Of a stretch of DNA of 62,272 nucleotides, positions 40,452 to 50,040 are shown piece after piece. Both the position numbers and the translations under genes were made by a program. Source of the DNA: Chryseobacterium sp. Leaf404 (GTDB lineage Bacteria > Bacteroidota > Bacteroidia > Flavobacteriales > Weeksellaceae); the NCBI RefSeq assembly GCF_001424145.1, contig NZ_LMQM01000005.1, positions 1 through 62,272 of the forward strand. The letters run 5' to 3'. The notes beneath the pieces were generated by a model, which saw only the letters and a program-made list of their open reading frames with translations, did no database searches and was not told the DNA's origin. Each line of letters opens with the position of its first letter. Position 1 is the stretch's first letter.

Positions 40452-41708
40452 TTAATGTTCGTGTTCCCCGGAATTACTCAGTTTAGCATTGACAAAAAAT
40501 GCACCTTTAATAACAACTTCCGCATTTGCAGAAATTTCATTAACGGTTGTAATTGCAGTATATCCCATATCGGAAGAACCTTTTACAACTTCTATTTTTT
40601 CAAAATTTGTCATTTTTTCTTCTTTCTCAGGTATCTTCTTCTCATTTAAATGTTCACCTTCCACCTCTTCGTGATGTTCTTCAGCTTTTTTGTCTGTTCT
40701 GACAAAAATGAAATATTTGCTGTCCGCTTCTACAATGGCTTCATTGGGAACCGCCGGTGTTGTACTTTTATCGAGACTTACGATTCCTGTGATATTCATT
40801 CCGTCGATCAATCCGGATTTGTTTCCGGTTACAGAACAGTGAACCGAAATTGTTTTGCTGTCGTTTTCAAAGGATGAACCAATGCTGTAGATTTTTGCAT
40901 CGTACTCGGTTTCAGGATTATTTGTTAATTTAAAATGGACGATTTGCCCCACTTTCATTTTTGGCAAATCCTTTTCAAAAACCTGCAAATCGAGATGCAG
41001 GGAACCGTTATCTATGATTTCTGCAACAGGTGATGAGATGTCAACGTAACTTCCAATCTGTGCAGAAATAGTACTGATCGTTCCACTGATTGGTGACGTT
41101 ATCACTAAACCCGATCGCAAATTTCCATTATTGACATTGGCGGGATTGATTCCCATAATCTGAAGCTGTCTTTGCAAAGAAGATCTTTGTGTTCTCAGGG
41201 TTTTCAGTTCGGCATCTGAACTTTGAAGGTTCTTCTTTGCGCCGGCATCATTATCAAATAATTCCTTCTGTCTCCTGTATTCCTGTTCTGCAAATGCAAT
41301 CCTGCTTTTAACGGTCAGGTATTGCTCTTGCAACTGAATGTATTCCGGATTTGAAATGGAGGCAATTACCTGTCCTTTTCTTACAAAATCCCCGATCTGC
41401 ACATTCAAAGTTTTAATAATTCCGCCATACATCGACGTGACAGTCGCTTTATTATTATTGGGAACTCTCAGTGCTCCATTTGCTTTGATGGTAGAAGTCA
41501 GTTCTTTCATCTCGATTTTGCCCAGAGTGATGCCCACCGCTTTCATTTGCTCTTCAGTCAAGCTAGCGATAGTCTGTGGGGCTTCTTCGCCGTGCTCTTC
41601 GGCTTGTTCGGTTTTCACTTCGCCCTCCACTTCAGTTGAAGCATCCTTTTTTCCACAGCCTACGAAAAAAACCAAGACAAAGGCGATGAAGATGATATGT
41701 TGTTTCAT
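40452..41708 (-). CDS. czcB: RND efflux periplasmic adaptor, CzcB/CusB type
   Basis: 418-aa membrane-fusion lipoprotein: signal with lipobox FVGC, a biotinyl-lipoyl half-motif near 90-115 (IKTLNVQIGDFVRKGQVIAS), an alpha-hairpin (YLTVKSRIAFAEQEYRRQKE), and a beta-barrel. A His/Glu-rich insert lies near the end (KKAEEHHEEVEGEHLNEKKI), as in metal-type adaptors. It bridges the inner-membrane pump and outer-membrane channel. It starts 1 bp after the pump gene's stop. Confidence 0.9.
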   Translation of the reverse strand: MKQHIIFIAFVLVFFVGCGKKDASTEVEGEVKTEQAEEHGEEAPQTIASLTEEQMKAVGITLGKIEMKELTSTIKANGALRVPNNNKATVTSMYGGIIKTLNVQIGDFVRKGQVIASISNPEYIQLQEQYLTVKSRIAFAEQEYRRQKELFDNDAGAKKNLQSSDAELKTLRTQRSSLQRQLQIMGINPANVNNGNLRSGLVITSPISGTISTISAQIGSYVDISSPVAEIIDNGSLHLDLQVFEKDLPKMKVGQIVHFKLTNNPETEYDAKIYSIGSSFENDSKTISVHCSVTGNKSGLIDGMNITGIVSLDKSTTPAVPNEAIVEADSKYFIFVRTDKKAEEHHEEVEGEHLNEKKIPEKEEKMTNFEKIEVVKGSSDMGYTAITTVNEISANAEVVIKGAFFVNAKLSNSGEHEH

Positions 41709-41709
41709 A

Positions 41710-44700
41710 TTATTTATTGATTAAAGAGTTAATGTTGATCACAGACTGATTGACCTGCTGAATTGATTCCAGATATTTGAGCTGAATATTGGTTGCGGTC
41801 TGCAATGCAAAAAGATATTCAACGTAGGAGATTTCTCCTGTTTTATAACCGAGCTGACCAGCTTTCACAATTTTTTCTGCATTTGGCAAAGCCTGACCGA
41901 CATAATATTCATATTGCAGAACATCCTGTTTGTATTGGTTCAATACGTTTTCAAGTTGGGCGGACAATTGTTTTTGCTGAAGTTTCGCATTGGATTCTGC
42001 CATTTGCTTCTGATAATCCAAGGACTGAATTCTTGCTTTGGTTGCTCCAAACGTCAACGGTATTGATATACCAATGTTGGCAACATTAAACCGGTTCCCT
42101 GCATTATAATATTTTTCCTGCCCATTCACGGTATGAAAACCAATGATCGATTGATTCGTATAACCCAAACTGAATTCAGGTAAGCCCTGCGATTTTTCTA
42201 CATTTTTATTTCTCTCGGCAATTTCCACTTCCTGATAAAATGCTTTGACGGTTGGATGATTGGCAATTGTATTGCTGTCCAATATATATTCAATTTTCAG
42301 TGGCTGATAATTTTTACTAAGCGGAATCTCGATTTGATCATCTGTATTTAAAAGCGTTTTCAAATTTTTGTAAGCATTATCAAGATAGATTTTATTCTGA
42401 TTTAATAAAAGATTGATCTCACCTTTCTGTGTTTCTGCTGTACTGATTTCTATTTTCTTAATGTCACCAGCATTAAATCTGACGGTTGCAATCCTGATAA
42501 AATCCTGATACAGACTATCGAGTTTCATTAGTTTCTTCTGATTGTAGTGTAGATATTCAATCTGATAAAAATACGTTCTGACCTGTTTTGCAAGCTCATT
42601 AACAGTAAGTTCTCTGCTGATCTGTTTCCCTTTTATTTCCTGAGCAATAAGTTCCTTTCTTGCCTTAAACAAAGTCGGAAACGGAATACTTTGAGAAATG
42701 GAAAACGACTGGTCAAACTTCGGACTGTTGTATTGTCCAAGCTGCGCACTGAAATTCATTTTTGGAAGTTCATTGGCTGTGGGTTTTAAGGCTTCAGAAA
42801 CTTTAATATCTAAATCTTTCGTTTTTACTGAATAATTATTACTCAAAGCCATTTCTGTCGCCTGCTCCACCGATAATGTTTTTATATTTTGAGCATTAAA
42901 AGTTTGCCCTACAAGTAAAAATCCTACAACGACAATCGTGGTCAAAGATTTCATTTTAAAATGATTCTTTCTGAATTTTGTATTGAAAATAATGTACAAC
43001 ATTGGCAAAACAAATAACGTCAGGAAAGTTGCAGTGATCAAGCCACCTATAACCACTGTCGCCAAAGGTTTCTGAACTTCTGCTCCGGCTCCTGTTGAAA
43101 TTGCCATTGGAAGAAATCCTAAAGAAGCTACGGCTGCGGTCATCAGAACTGGTCTTAGCCTCGTTTTTGTGCCTTCAAAAACCCGCTTTAGAATATCTGT
43201 TTCGCCGTCTTTCTCCAATTGATTGAATGTTCCTATTAAAACAATCCCATTAAGAACGGCAACGCCAAACAAAGCGATAAAACCAATCCCAGCGCTGATA
43301 CTAAATGGCATATCTCTTATCAATAATGCGAAAATTCCGCCAATTGCACTCATCGGTATCGCAGTAAAAATTAATGCAGCCTGCTTAAATGAGCGGAATG
43401 TGAAGTATAACAAGAAAAATATCAGGAGTAAAGAAACCGGAACCGCAATCATCAGTCTTTTGCTTGCGGCCTGGAGATTTTCAAACTGACCGCCATAAGT
43501 AAAGTAATACCCTGAAGGTAATTTCACTTGCTTATCCAACTTAGTTTGAATATCTTCCACTACACTTTCCACATCCCGGTCTTTCACATTGAATCCAATA
43601 ACAATCCTGCGTTTTCCTTCATCTCGGCTGATCTGTGACGGGCCGAGTTTGTAGCTGATATTCGCTACTTGTGAAAGTGGGATCTGATTCCCGGTACCAG
43701 TTGAGATCATCAAATTATTGACGTCATCGATATTGGTTCGGTGAAGACTGTCGAGTCTCACGACCAGATCAAAACGTCTTTCGTTTTCAAAAACCTGACC
43801 AGCAGATTTTCCTGCAAAAGCTGTACTTAAAGTGTTATTAACATCCTCAATACTCAATCCATAGTTTGCCATTCTTGTACGGTCGTACTCTACATTGATC
43901 TGTGGCAGCCCGCTGATGCGTTCAATTTGTGGAGCGGTAACCCCGTCAACAGATTGAATGACTTTACCAACCTTATCTGCGTAAATTGCAAGCGAATCCA
44001 AATTTTCACCAAAGATTTTCACCGCCACATCCTGACGGATTCCAGTCATCAGTTCATTAAAGCGCATTTGTATAGGCTGGTTCTTTTCGAAAAATACACC
44101 GGGAATCAATTCTAATTTTTCTGAAATTTCATCTGCCAGCTCATCATAAGACTTTTTACTTTTCCACTCATCCTGTGGCTTTAAAACAATGATCAGATCA
44201 GTCGCTTCCGGAGGCATTGGGTCAGTGGGAACTTCGGCAGCCCCTGTTTTTCCCACTACCATTTTCACTTCATCAAAACCTTTGATGATTCGGGATGCCT
44301 GCATAGACGTTTCAATACTTTGCGATAGTGAACTTCCCTGGGGCAATATGCAATGAAATGCAAAATCTCCTTCCTGTAATTGCGGGATGAATTCTCCTCC
44401 CATCCTGCTAAAAATAATGAGGCTCAATGCAAATAAAGCAATAGTCACGGAAACAATCACTCCTTTAATTTTTACCGCTTTTTGCAATATTGGCTGGTAG
44501 ATACCTTGCAGTTTATCCATCAGCTTATCAGAGAAACTTGCTTTTGTCGAAATCTTTTTAGATAAGAACAAAGCGCTCATCATAGGAATATAGGTCAACG
44601 ATAGTATCAAAGCTCCTAAAATTGCAAAGCCAACTGTCTTTGCCATAGGCGTAAACATTTTACCTTCAACACCTACCAAAGTTAGAATCGGAATATAAAC

Positions 44701-46074
44701 GATCAGGATAATAATTTCTCCGAATGCCGCGCTGTTTCTGATTTTAGAAGCGGAAAGGAAAACCTCTTCATCCATCTCTGACTGTGTCAGTTTTTGAGTA
44801 GATTTTCTAAGTCCCAAATGATGGAGTGTAGCCTCCACGATGATCACGGCACCATCAACGATCAACCCAAAATCTATCGCACCTAAACTCATCAAATTGG
44901 CACTGACTCCGAAAACATTCATCATCCCTAACGCAAAAAGGAGTGATAATGGAATTGCCGAGGCAACGATCAATCCTGCTCTGAAATTCCCTAAGAATAC
45001 GACCAGTACAAAAATTACGATGAGTGCACCTTCAATAAGATTTTTCTCAACTGTGTTGATGGCCCTTCCAACAAGATCACTCCTGTCTAAAAACGGTTCA
45101 ATCAGCACATCGTCTGGCAGTGACTTCTGGATTGTCGGAATTTTATCCTTAATTAAATTGACAACCTCGTTACTGTTCGCGCCTTTCAGCATCATTACAA
45201 TGCCACCAACAGCATCTACCTGACCATTATAGGTCATTGCTCCATAGCGAACTGCACTTCCCAGGCGGACTTCCGCAACATCTTTTACAAAAATGGGAAC
45301 ACTGCCCGCTTTATTATCAATGGCAATATTTCTAATATCCTCAAGAGAAGTTACAACGCCTATTCCACGAATGAAATAAGCATTTGGTTTTTTATCAATA
45401 TAAGCCCCTCCCGTATTCTGATTGTTTTTTTCCAATGCAGTGAAAAGGTCTGTGATGCTGATTCCCATTGCCCTAAGACGGTTGGGATCAACAGCCACTT
45501 CATACTGTTTCAGTTCTCCTCCAAAGCTGTTGACTTCTGCAACACCGGGAGTTCCGTTCAGTTGTCTTCTTACGATCCAGTCTTGCATTGTTCGCAGTTC
45601 TTTGGAGGAATACTTTTTCTCGCTACCTTTTTTCGGGCGAAGAATATATTGATAAATATCTCCTAAGCCAGTACTAACCGGAGCAAGTTCAGGCGTTCCA
45701 ACACCTTTCGGGATTTCTTCGGAAGCTTCCTTCAGTTTTTCGCTGATTAGTTGACGTGCAAAATAGACATCAACATTTTCCTTAAACACAACGGTAATAA
45801 CCGATAGTCCGAATCTTGAAATACTTCGGGTTTCTTCAATATCGGGAATATTGGCAATGCTCTGTTCAATTGGGAACGTTACCAGCTGCTCTACTTCTTG
45901 TCCCGCCAATGTCGGGCAAACTGTAATGATCTGAACCTGATTGTTGGTAATATCCGGTACAGCATCAATGGGTAATCTCGTTGCACTCCACGAGCCCCAT
46001 ATAATCAACAACAAGGTCATTACGCCAATGACAATCTTGTTCTTGATGCTAAATTTTATGATTTTATCTAACAC
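41710..46074 (-). CDS. czcA: CzcA/CusA RND pump fused to a TolC-type outer-membrane channel
   Basis: 1454-aa fusion. Residues 1 to about 1040 are a heavy-metal RND pump (LPIDAVPDITNNQVQIITV, GAIDFGLIVDGAVIIVEATL in TM4 with the Asp proton-relay residues, PMSAIGGIFALL). Residues from about 1041 are a CzcC/TolC-like channel (MKSLTTIVVVGFLLVGQTFN, then LSVEQATEMALSNNYSVKTK and the helical repeats). The channel part keeps its own signal-peptide-like sequence and an internal ATG at 42954, so separate translation or processing is conceivable. Such pump-channel fusions recur in Bacteroidota. Exports divalent cations (Co/Zn/Cd) or Cu/Ag; exact metal not decidable. Confidence 0.9.
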   Translation of the reverse strand: MLDKIIKFSIKNKIVIGVMTLLLIIWGSWSATRLPIDAVPDITNNQVQIITVCPTLAGQEVEQLVTFPIEQSIANIPDIEETRSISRFGLSVITVVFKENVDVYFARQLISEKLKEASEEIPKGVGTPELAPVSTGLGDIYQYILRPKKGSEKKYSSKELRTMQDWIVRRQLNGTPGVAEVNSFGGELKQYEVAVDPNRLRAMGISITDLFTALEKNNQNTGGAYIDKKPNAYFIRGIGVVTSLEDIRNIAIDNKAGSVPIFVKDVAEVRLGSAVRYGAMTYNGQVDAVGGIVMMLKGANSNEVVNLIKDKIPTIQKSLPDDVLIEPFLDRSDLVGRAINTVEKNLIEGALIVIFVLVVFLGNFRAGLIVASAIPLSLLFALGMMNVFGVSANLMSLGAIDFGLIVDGAVIIVEATLHHLGLRKSTQKLTQSEMDEEVFLSASKIRNSAAFGEIIILIVYIPILTLVGVEGKMFTPMAKTVGFAILGALILSLTYIPMMSALFLSKKISTKASFSDKLMDKLQGIYQPILQKAVKIKGVIVSVTIALFALSLIIFSRMGGEFIPQLQEGDFAFHCILPQGSSLSQSIETSMQASRIIKGFDEVKMVVGKTGAAEVPTDPMPPEATDLIIVLKPQDEWKSKKSYDELADEISEKLELIPGVFFEKNQPIQMRFNELMTGIRQDVAVKIFGENLDSLAIYADKVGKVIQSVDGVTAPQIERISGLPQINVEYDRTRMANYGLSIEDVNNTLSTAFAGKSAGQVFENERRFDLVVRLDSLHRTNIDDVNNLMISTGTGNQIPLSQVANISYKLGPSQISRDEGKRRIVIGFNVKDRDVESVVEDIQTKLDKQVKLPSGYYFTYGGQFENLQAASKRLMIAVPVSLLLIFFLLYFTFRSFKQAALIFTAIPMSAIGGIFALLIRDMPFSISAGIGFIALFGVAVLNGIVLIGTFNQLEKDGETDILKRVFEGTKTRLRPVLMTAAVASLGFLPMAISTGAGAEVQKPLATVVIGGLITATFLTLFVLPMLYIIFNTKFRKNHFKMKSLTTIVVVGFLLVGQTFNAQNIKTLSVEQATEMALSNNYSVKTKDLDIKVSEALKPTANELPKMNFSAQLGQYNSPKFDQSFSISQSIPFPTLFKARKELIAQEIKGKQISRELTVNELAKQVRTYFYQIEYLHYNQKKLMKLDSLYQDFIRIATVRFNAGDIKKIEISTAETQKGEINLLLNQNKIYLDNAYKNLKTLLNTDDQIEIPLSKNYQPLKIEYILDSNTIANHPTVKAFYQEVEIAERNKNVEKSQGLPEFSLGYTNQSIIGFHTVNGQEKYYNAGNRFNVANIGISIPLTFGATKARIQSLDYQKQMAESNAKLQQKQLSAQLENVLNQYKQDVLQYEYYVGQALPNAEKIVKAGQLGYKTGEISYVEYLFALQTATNIQLKYLESIQQVNQSVININSLINK

Positions 46075-46213
46075 AGAATTTAATTTAATTTTTTATAGAA
46101 ATTGCTGTTGAATAATGAGCAGAACCTGTCCGAATATCATTAAAATTGCAGCAAACATAATATTGAAGACAATGCATCAATTGCAGTGTCTTGCAAAAAA
46201 TCTCGGTAAAAAA

Positions 46214-46540
46214 TTAAATTTTGGGAGGTTGCCAAATGTGGTCATAAACCTGATAGGCAATGTTATTCTTGTGAAAAAGAATCTTTTCTGAAAGATAGAA
46301 GGAAATCTTTGTTGGAATTTCTAATAAAGGTTCAACCTTAAATGCGATAACCGTAATCTGACAACAGCTACAAAAGCAGAAAGGAGAACAAGTATCATCA
46401 CTTTCGTCGGAATGAGTATCCGCAGTCTGCATTGAAGTTTTAGCAGAATGATTTGATAAAGACTTTGCATTGATATCACTACACGGCATTACCAGTAATG
46501 CGATGAAATAGAATGTCAATATGAGTCTTAAAATTTTCAC
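46214..46540 (-). CDS. Exported Cys-rich DUF6660-like protein
   Basis: 108-aa exported protein: signal peptide (ILRLILTFYFIALLVMPCSD), a CSPFCFCSCC cluster near residue 52, and the family end DHIWQPPKI shared with 27484-27876. It is the first gene of the czc-type operon. TACTTTTG on the minus strand (46545-46552) ends 4 bp before the ATG, as in the copper-side homologue. Possibly a metal-binding or sensing protein. Confidence 0.65.
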   Translation of the reverse strand: MKILRLILTFYFIALLVMPCSDINAKSLSNHSAKTSMQTADTHSDESDDTCSPFCFCSCCQITVIAFKVEPLLEIPTKISFYLSEKILFHKNNIAYQVYDHIWQPPKI

Positions 46541-46599
46541 TTTACAAAAGTATTAAATTTTAAATTATGTTTTTACTTTTGGTAGAAACTATCTTATAA

Positions 46600-46697
46600 G
46601 GAGTTGGAGGTGTAATTCACAAAGAACTCAAATAGCCTATACAACACATTACCTCATTTTTTTTCTTAATTACCCAAATTAACTTAACCCTCCAACT
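46600..46697. repeat. Two degenerate att-like cores at the cargo/mob junction
   Basis: 46600-46610 is GGAGTTGGAGG, the reverse complement of CCTCCAACTCC. 46688-46697 is CCCTCCAACT in direct orientation. Both match the tmRNA att core and both lie in the gap between the metal cargo and the mobilization genes. Confidence 0.55.
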
Positions 46698-46709
46698 GCT
46701 TGATATTTT

Positions 46710-47321
46710 TTAATGATTTTCCTTACTTGCGTTATATCCATCTTTAAACCTCAGAAAATCTTCCGCTTTTTTAGGATTATTTTTAATCCATAATTGCATT
46801 ATTTGAGTGTTTTCTCTCAAAATTGTTATCTCATTTTCATCGTAGATTTTTTTTCCTTCATCAGCAATTTCATTTAAAATATCTTGGCGTAGTTCACTTT
46901 TAGCTTTGATGCTTTCTTTGTACCAATTGGTTGAGAAATTAATGGAGGCGATCAGTACTAAAACCGCAAAGACAAAAACTCCAATTCCGCTCCAAATAAA
47001 TTTCTTCTGCCATCGTATATCCTTTCCTAAACCATCCAAATAATCTTTAGTTTCTTTCGAAAGAACCATTTCTGTCTGGGCAGGAATACTGGCAATTAAT
47101 TCAGTTATTTTGGCTTGCACTAATTTGAAAAAGACCACAGTTTCATTATTGATTGACTGTCCGTCTTCCAAGCATATCTTTAAGTCATTTAATAGAGTCG
47201 TATGATCTTCAATGGCAAACTGAAGTTTGATATTTTGTTCAATATTTTCCATATTTGATTTGATCACGTTTTCTAAAAGCTCCATTCCGTTACTTGTAGA
47301 TTCTTTATTTTCATTTTCCAT
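46710..47321 (-). CDS. Membrane-anchored protein linked to the relaxase
   Basis: 203-aa protein with one membrane segment near 128-150 (KFIWSGIGVFVFAVLVLIAS) and long coiled-coil stretches on both sides (KSNMENIEQNIKLQFAIEDH). Similar small TM/coil proteins follow relaxase genes in Bacteroidota mobilizable elements. The last gene of the mob operon; 22 bp from the relaxase gene. Confidence 0.65.
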   Translation of the reverse strand: MENENKESTSNGMELLENVIKSNMENIEQNIKLQFAIEDHTTLLNDLKICLEDGQSINNETVVFFKLVQAKITELIASIPAQTEMVLSKETKDYLDGLGKDIRWQKKFIWSGIGVFVFAVLVLIASINFSTNWYKESIKAKSELRQDILNEIADEGKKIYDENEITILRENTQIMQLWIKNNPKKAEDFLRFKDGYNASKENH

Positions 47322-47343
47322 ATTTATTGTTTTAAAATTTTAA

Positions 47344-48492
47344 TTATCTTCTTAATTTTCGCTTCTTTTTAGAGAGTTCATCTTCGTCCTGAGAAACATA
47401 GGTTGGATTAAGTAAGTCACTTATTAATCCGCCTGCAATATCTATTAAGCTTTCATTTGGGTCTGATTTCAAATGATTACTAGCATCATTATTTACACTA
47501 TTTTGACTTAATGATTTTACCAGATCATCCAGACCAGAATCTATTGCTGACAGAGAGAACCCGACATTTTTCCGGAAGAAGAATCCGTTTTTCTCTTTAC
47601 TACTATTAATTTCATTTATCCAAATATCTTTAACTTGATTTTTTTGCCCAGCTTTAAAGTCTCCGTTATATTGGATCTTTACAGAAAATCCTTTTTGTTG
47701 TATATTTTCCCGAAATTCCTTTAAGTTGCTAGCGTATTTTTGTGCTTCCTTAACCGCAGTTTTAACCTCAAACAAAGATTTTATTTCAGAGATTTTCAAT
47801 TGATTTGAAATTTCAGACAATTTGTAACCAGCTTTATAAATCCTTTCAGTTTGATGATTTTTGTCCTTTTCCATCAATATTCGCATTCCCGAAATCCCGT
47901 CTTTCACATTTGAAGATAATTGGACGTCAAAACCTTTTTTCTTCATTCTTAGGATTAGATCATCAAAATTATCTTCTGCCCTGATAGTTTCGGTCAAGCT
48001 TTTCAACATCTCGGCTTTTTTTTGCGCTCCAATTTCTATATCGGTCAATAATCCTTTCTCTTTACAAACTTCTCTGACAGCTTCACCAAATCTCTTTCCG
48101 ATATCGTGTGATTTCACGGTACACTTTCCCGAAATATCAATCCTGTTCACGATAAAATGAATGTGCTTATGTTTGGTGCTATTATGAATATCAAGCCGAA
48201 ACTGGTTGTTTGCCGTCACACCGACTTTATCTAAAGCTTTTGTGGCGATTTCTAAAAATTCTTCATCCTTCAATTTTCTGCCAATTTCGTCTGGTTGAGA
48301 AATATATCCTGTCAATGCCCATTTCTTCACTTTGGAATTTCTTTCAGCTACGGTTTTCATTTCGTGAAATTGACCTTCAGCAATGTCACTCAAAAGATAG
48401 TTTGAAGCCACCATTTCTGCTGTTCCTTTATCGTTGCCATTATATTCCAAAGCAATTTTTGTAATGGTTCTTGTGGTTGCGGAATTATTCAT
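47344..48492 (-). CDS. mobB: Relaxase/mobilization nuclease (MobB type)
   Basis: 382-aa relaxase of the relaxase/mobilization nuclease (VirD2-like) family. The metal-binding His triad is in RLDIHNSTKHKHIHFIVNRI (about residue 100-119), followed by VKSHDIGKRFGEAVREVCKE. The candidate catalytic Tyr near the N-terminus is in KIALEYNGN. It should nick at oriT and be transferred with the strand by a helper conjugation system, since no type IV secretion genes are present. It overlaps the upstream mobC by 8 bp. Confidence 0.88.
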   Translation of the reverse strand: MNNSATTRTITKIALEYNGNDKGTAEMVASNYLLSDIAEGQFHEMKTVAERNSKVKKWALTGYISQPDEIGRKLKDEEFLEIATKALDKVGVTANNQFRLDIHNSTKHKHIHFIVNRIDISGKCTVKSHDIGKRFGEAVREVCKEKGLLTDIEIGAQKKAEMLKSLTETIRAEDNFDDLILRMKKKGFDVQLSSNVKDGISGMRILMEKDKNHQTERIYKAGYKLSEISNQLKISEIKSLFEVKTAVKEAQKYASNLKEFRENIQQKGFSVKIQYNGDFKAGQKNQVKDIWINEINSSKEKNGFFFRKNVGFSLSAIDSGLDDLVKSLSQNSVNNDASNHLKSDPNESLIDIAGGLISDLLNPTYVSQDEDELSKKKRKLRR

Positions 48493-48934
48493 TTTTCTGA
48501 ATTTTTGAATATAAATATTGATGAATCAATTCGATCAGATTTTCGATTTTCACTAAAATTTCTTTCTTATTTTCAAAAACATTCCATTCTCGATTTCGCA
48601 AAAGATTAGTGATTTTTTTGAAATGAGTTCCATATTGAAGCAACACCTCATCAGTTTGGAATTCATTAATTTTTAGTTCTTTTTCGAACAAAACATTTCG
48701 GATATAGGTTGATAATTTTAATGGATATTTTTTCTGTTTTTGAATCAGGATTTCATATTCAGAATTGGTCATTCGTATTGAAATAACTTTGTCCAATTTT
48801 TTATTTTCTTTGGTTTTCAAACCACCTTTACGACCTAATTCCTGAAAATATTTTTTTCTCTTTTCCTGAGCAATTTTGACTTCATTTTCTTTGGTGGCTT
48901 GCTGTATGAATTCTTGTAAAAAGTCTTTCTCCAT
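48485..48934 (-). CDS. mobC: Relaxosome accessory protein MobC (ribbon-helix-helix)
   Basis: 149-aa protein: GRKGGLKTKENKKLDKVISI, then RMTNSEYEILIQKQKKYPLK and LSTYIRNVLFEKEL, the MobC/RHH pattern that binds oriT. A longer frame starts at 48964, but ATG 48934 (MEKDFLQEFIQQ) is better. It overlaps the relaxase gene. Confidence 0.82.
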   Translation of the reverse strand: MEKDFLQEFIQQATKENEVKIAQEKRKKYFQELGRKGGLKTKENKKLDKVISIRMTNSEYEILIQKQKKYPLKLSTYIRNVLFEKELKINEFQTDEVLLQYGTHFKKITNLLRNREWNVFENKKEILVKIENLIELIHQYLYSKIQKNE

Positions 48935-48964
48935 TGTATTAATTTTAGCGCATTTAAAAAACAT

Positions 48965-49082
48965 TTCTGACGATAGGAAGAAATCAAAAATCCCAATTTT
49001 GCAATTAGCGGATACGCTTATTGTAAACTTTGGGTACTTTTTGCACTAACTTACCACCATATTTTACCTGTGTTTATTTTAC
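48965..49082. other. Candidate oriT upstream of mobC
   Basis: Non-coding stretch just before the mob genes. Imperfect inverted repeat TTGCAATTAGCG/CGCTTATTGTAA at 48999-49026 (10 of 12 pairs, 4-nt loop), followed by GGGTACTTTTTGCAC. oriT regions of Bacteroidota mobilizable elements usually lie here. The nick site is unknown. Confidence 0.45.
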
Positions 49083-49961
49083 TCACCTTCGCCTGTATTT
49101 CACTTGTCTTTCAGGTGATGGATTTTTGTGAATCATCCAATCATTTAGGTCTTTAAAATCTGAATATAAAACCCGACAATCTTCTGCGTTTTTGTTTTCA
49201 TTTTTAATCATTTCAACGGCACGATTTCCTGCTTCATCATTATCAAAATAAAGCTCAATATTTTCATAATTTTCAATTGAATTTTTAATCTTAGAAATCA
49301 TCGAAACGGAATTCAAAACGAGATAATCGACAGGTTCTTTTTCTAAAAATTTCTCTACATTTTTAAAGGAAATAAAATCGAAAAAGCCTTCGAAAATCCG
49401 AAGCGATTCTGATCTGTTTTTTATGGTTGAAATATCTTTTTTGCCCAAACAAATTTTCGAATATTTATTGCGGATTTCATAACCGCCAGAATCGTTCTTG
49501 AAGCCAATTCCGAAATAGTTTTTATCTTTCATTCGGTAATGAATTTCGTCTAAAAACTGAGTTTGATTTCCAACTTTTCTTTCTCTTAAATATTCCAAAA
49601 GTGCAGGATGCTGAACTTTCTTAATTTCAATGATCTCATATTGCTTAGATAAATTTTCTGCTTTCTGATTTGAAATACTTTGCTGTTGAAAAGAAGAAAA
49701 ACTCTGCTTCTCAACCCACGCTAAAACTTCATTGACCGAAGCGTTCAAGTATTTCTTTATAAAGTCGGTATTCGTTCCACCAATTCCTTCTGAAAATAAA
49801 TACCAATAGTTTAGACTTTTATTGATTTTAAAAGAGGCTTGGGATTCGTTGGCAAAAGGGTTGAGATACCAAGCTTCTTTTTCATTTTGTTTCGTTGGAA
49901 GGTGTCCGAGAGAAAGGAGGACTTCTTCCAACGATATGCTGTTGAATTGTTTGCAGTTCAT
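49083..49961 (-). CDS. DNA primase-like Toprim protein
   Basis: 292-aa protein. The N-terminal part resembles the CHC2-like domain without a clear zinc set (NPFANESQASFKINKSLNYW, FSEGIGGTNTDFIKKYL). The C-terminal Toprim has IFEGFFDFISF (Glu) and ELYFDNDEAGNRAVEMI (DxD-type metal site), ending DFKDLNDWMIHKNPSPER. Common in Bacteroidota mobilizable elements, where it primes replication after transfer. Confidence 0.8.
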   Translation of the reverse strand: MNCKQFNSISLEEVLLSLGHLPTKQNEKEAWYLNPFANESQASFKINKSLNYWYLFSEGIGGTNTDFIKKYLNASVNEVLAWVEKQSFSSFQQQSISNQKAENLSKQYEIIEIKKVQHPALLEYLRERKVGNQTQFLDEIHYRMKDKNYFGIGFKNDSGGYEIRNKYSKICLGKKDISTIKNRSESLRIFEGFFDFISFKNVEKFLEKEPVDYLVLNSVSMISKIKNSIENYENIELYFDNDEAGNRAVEMIKNENKNAEDCRVLYSDFKDLNDWMIHKNPSPERQVKYRRR

Positions 49962-50040
49962 TGTTGTACTTTTTTAATGTTTTTAGTAATAATCGTATGA
50001 ATTTTGATGGGTAAAGTAGACGGATTTAGTTTTGTCTAAT

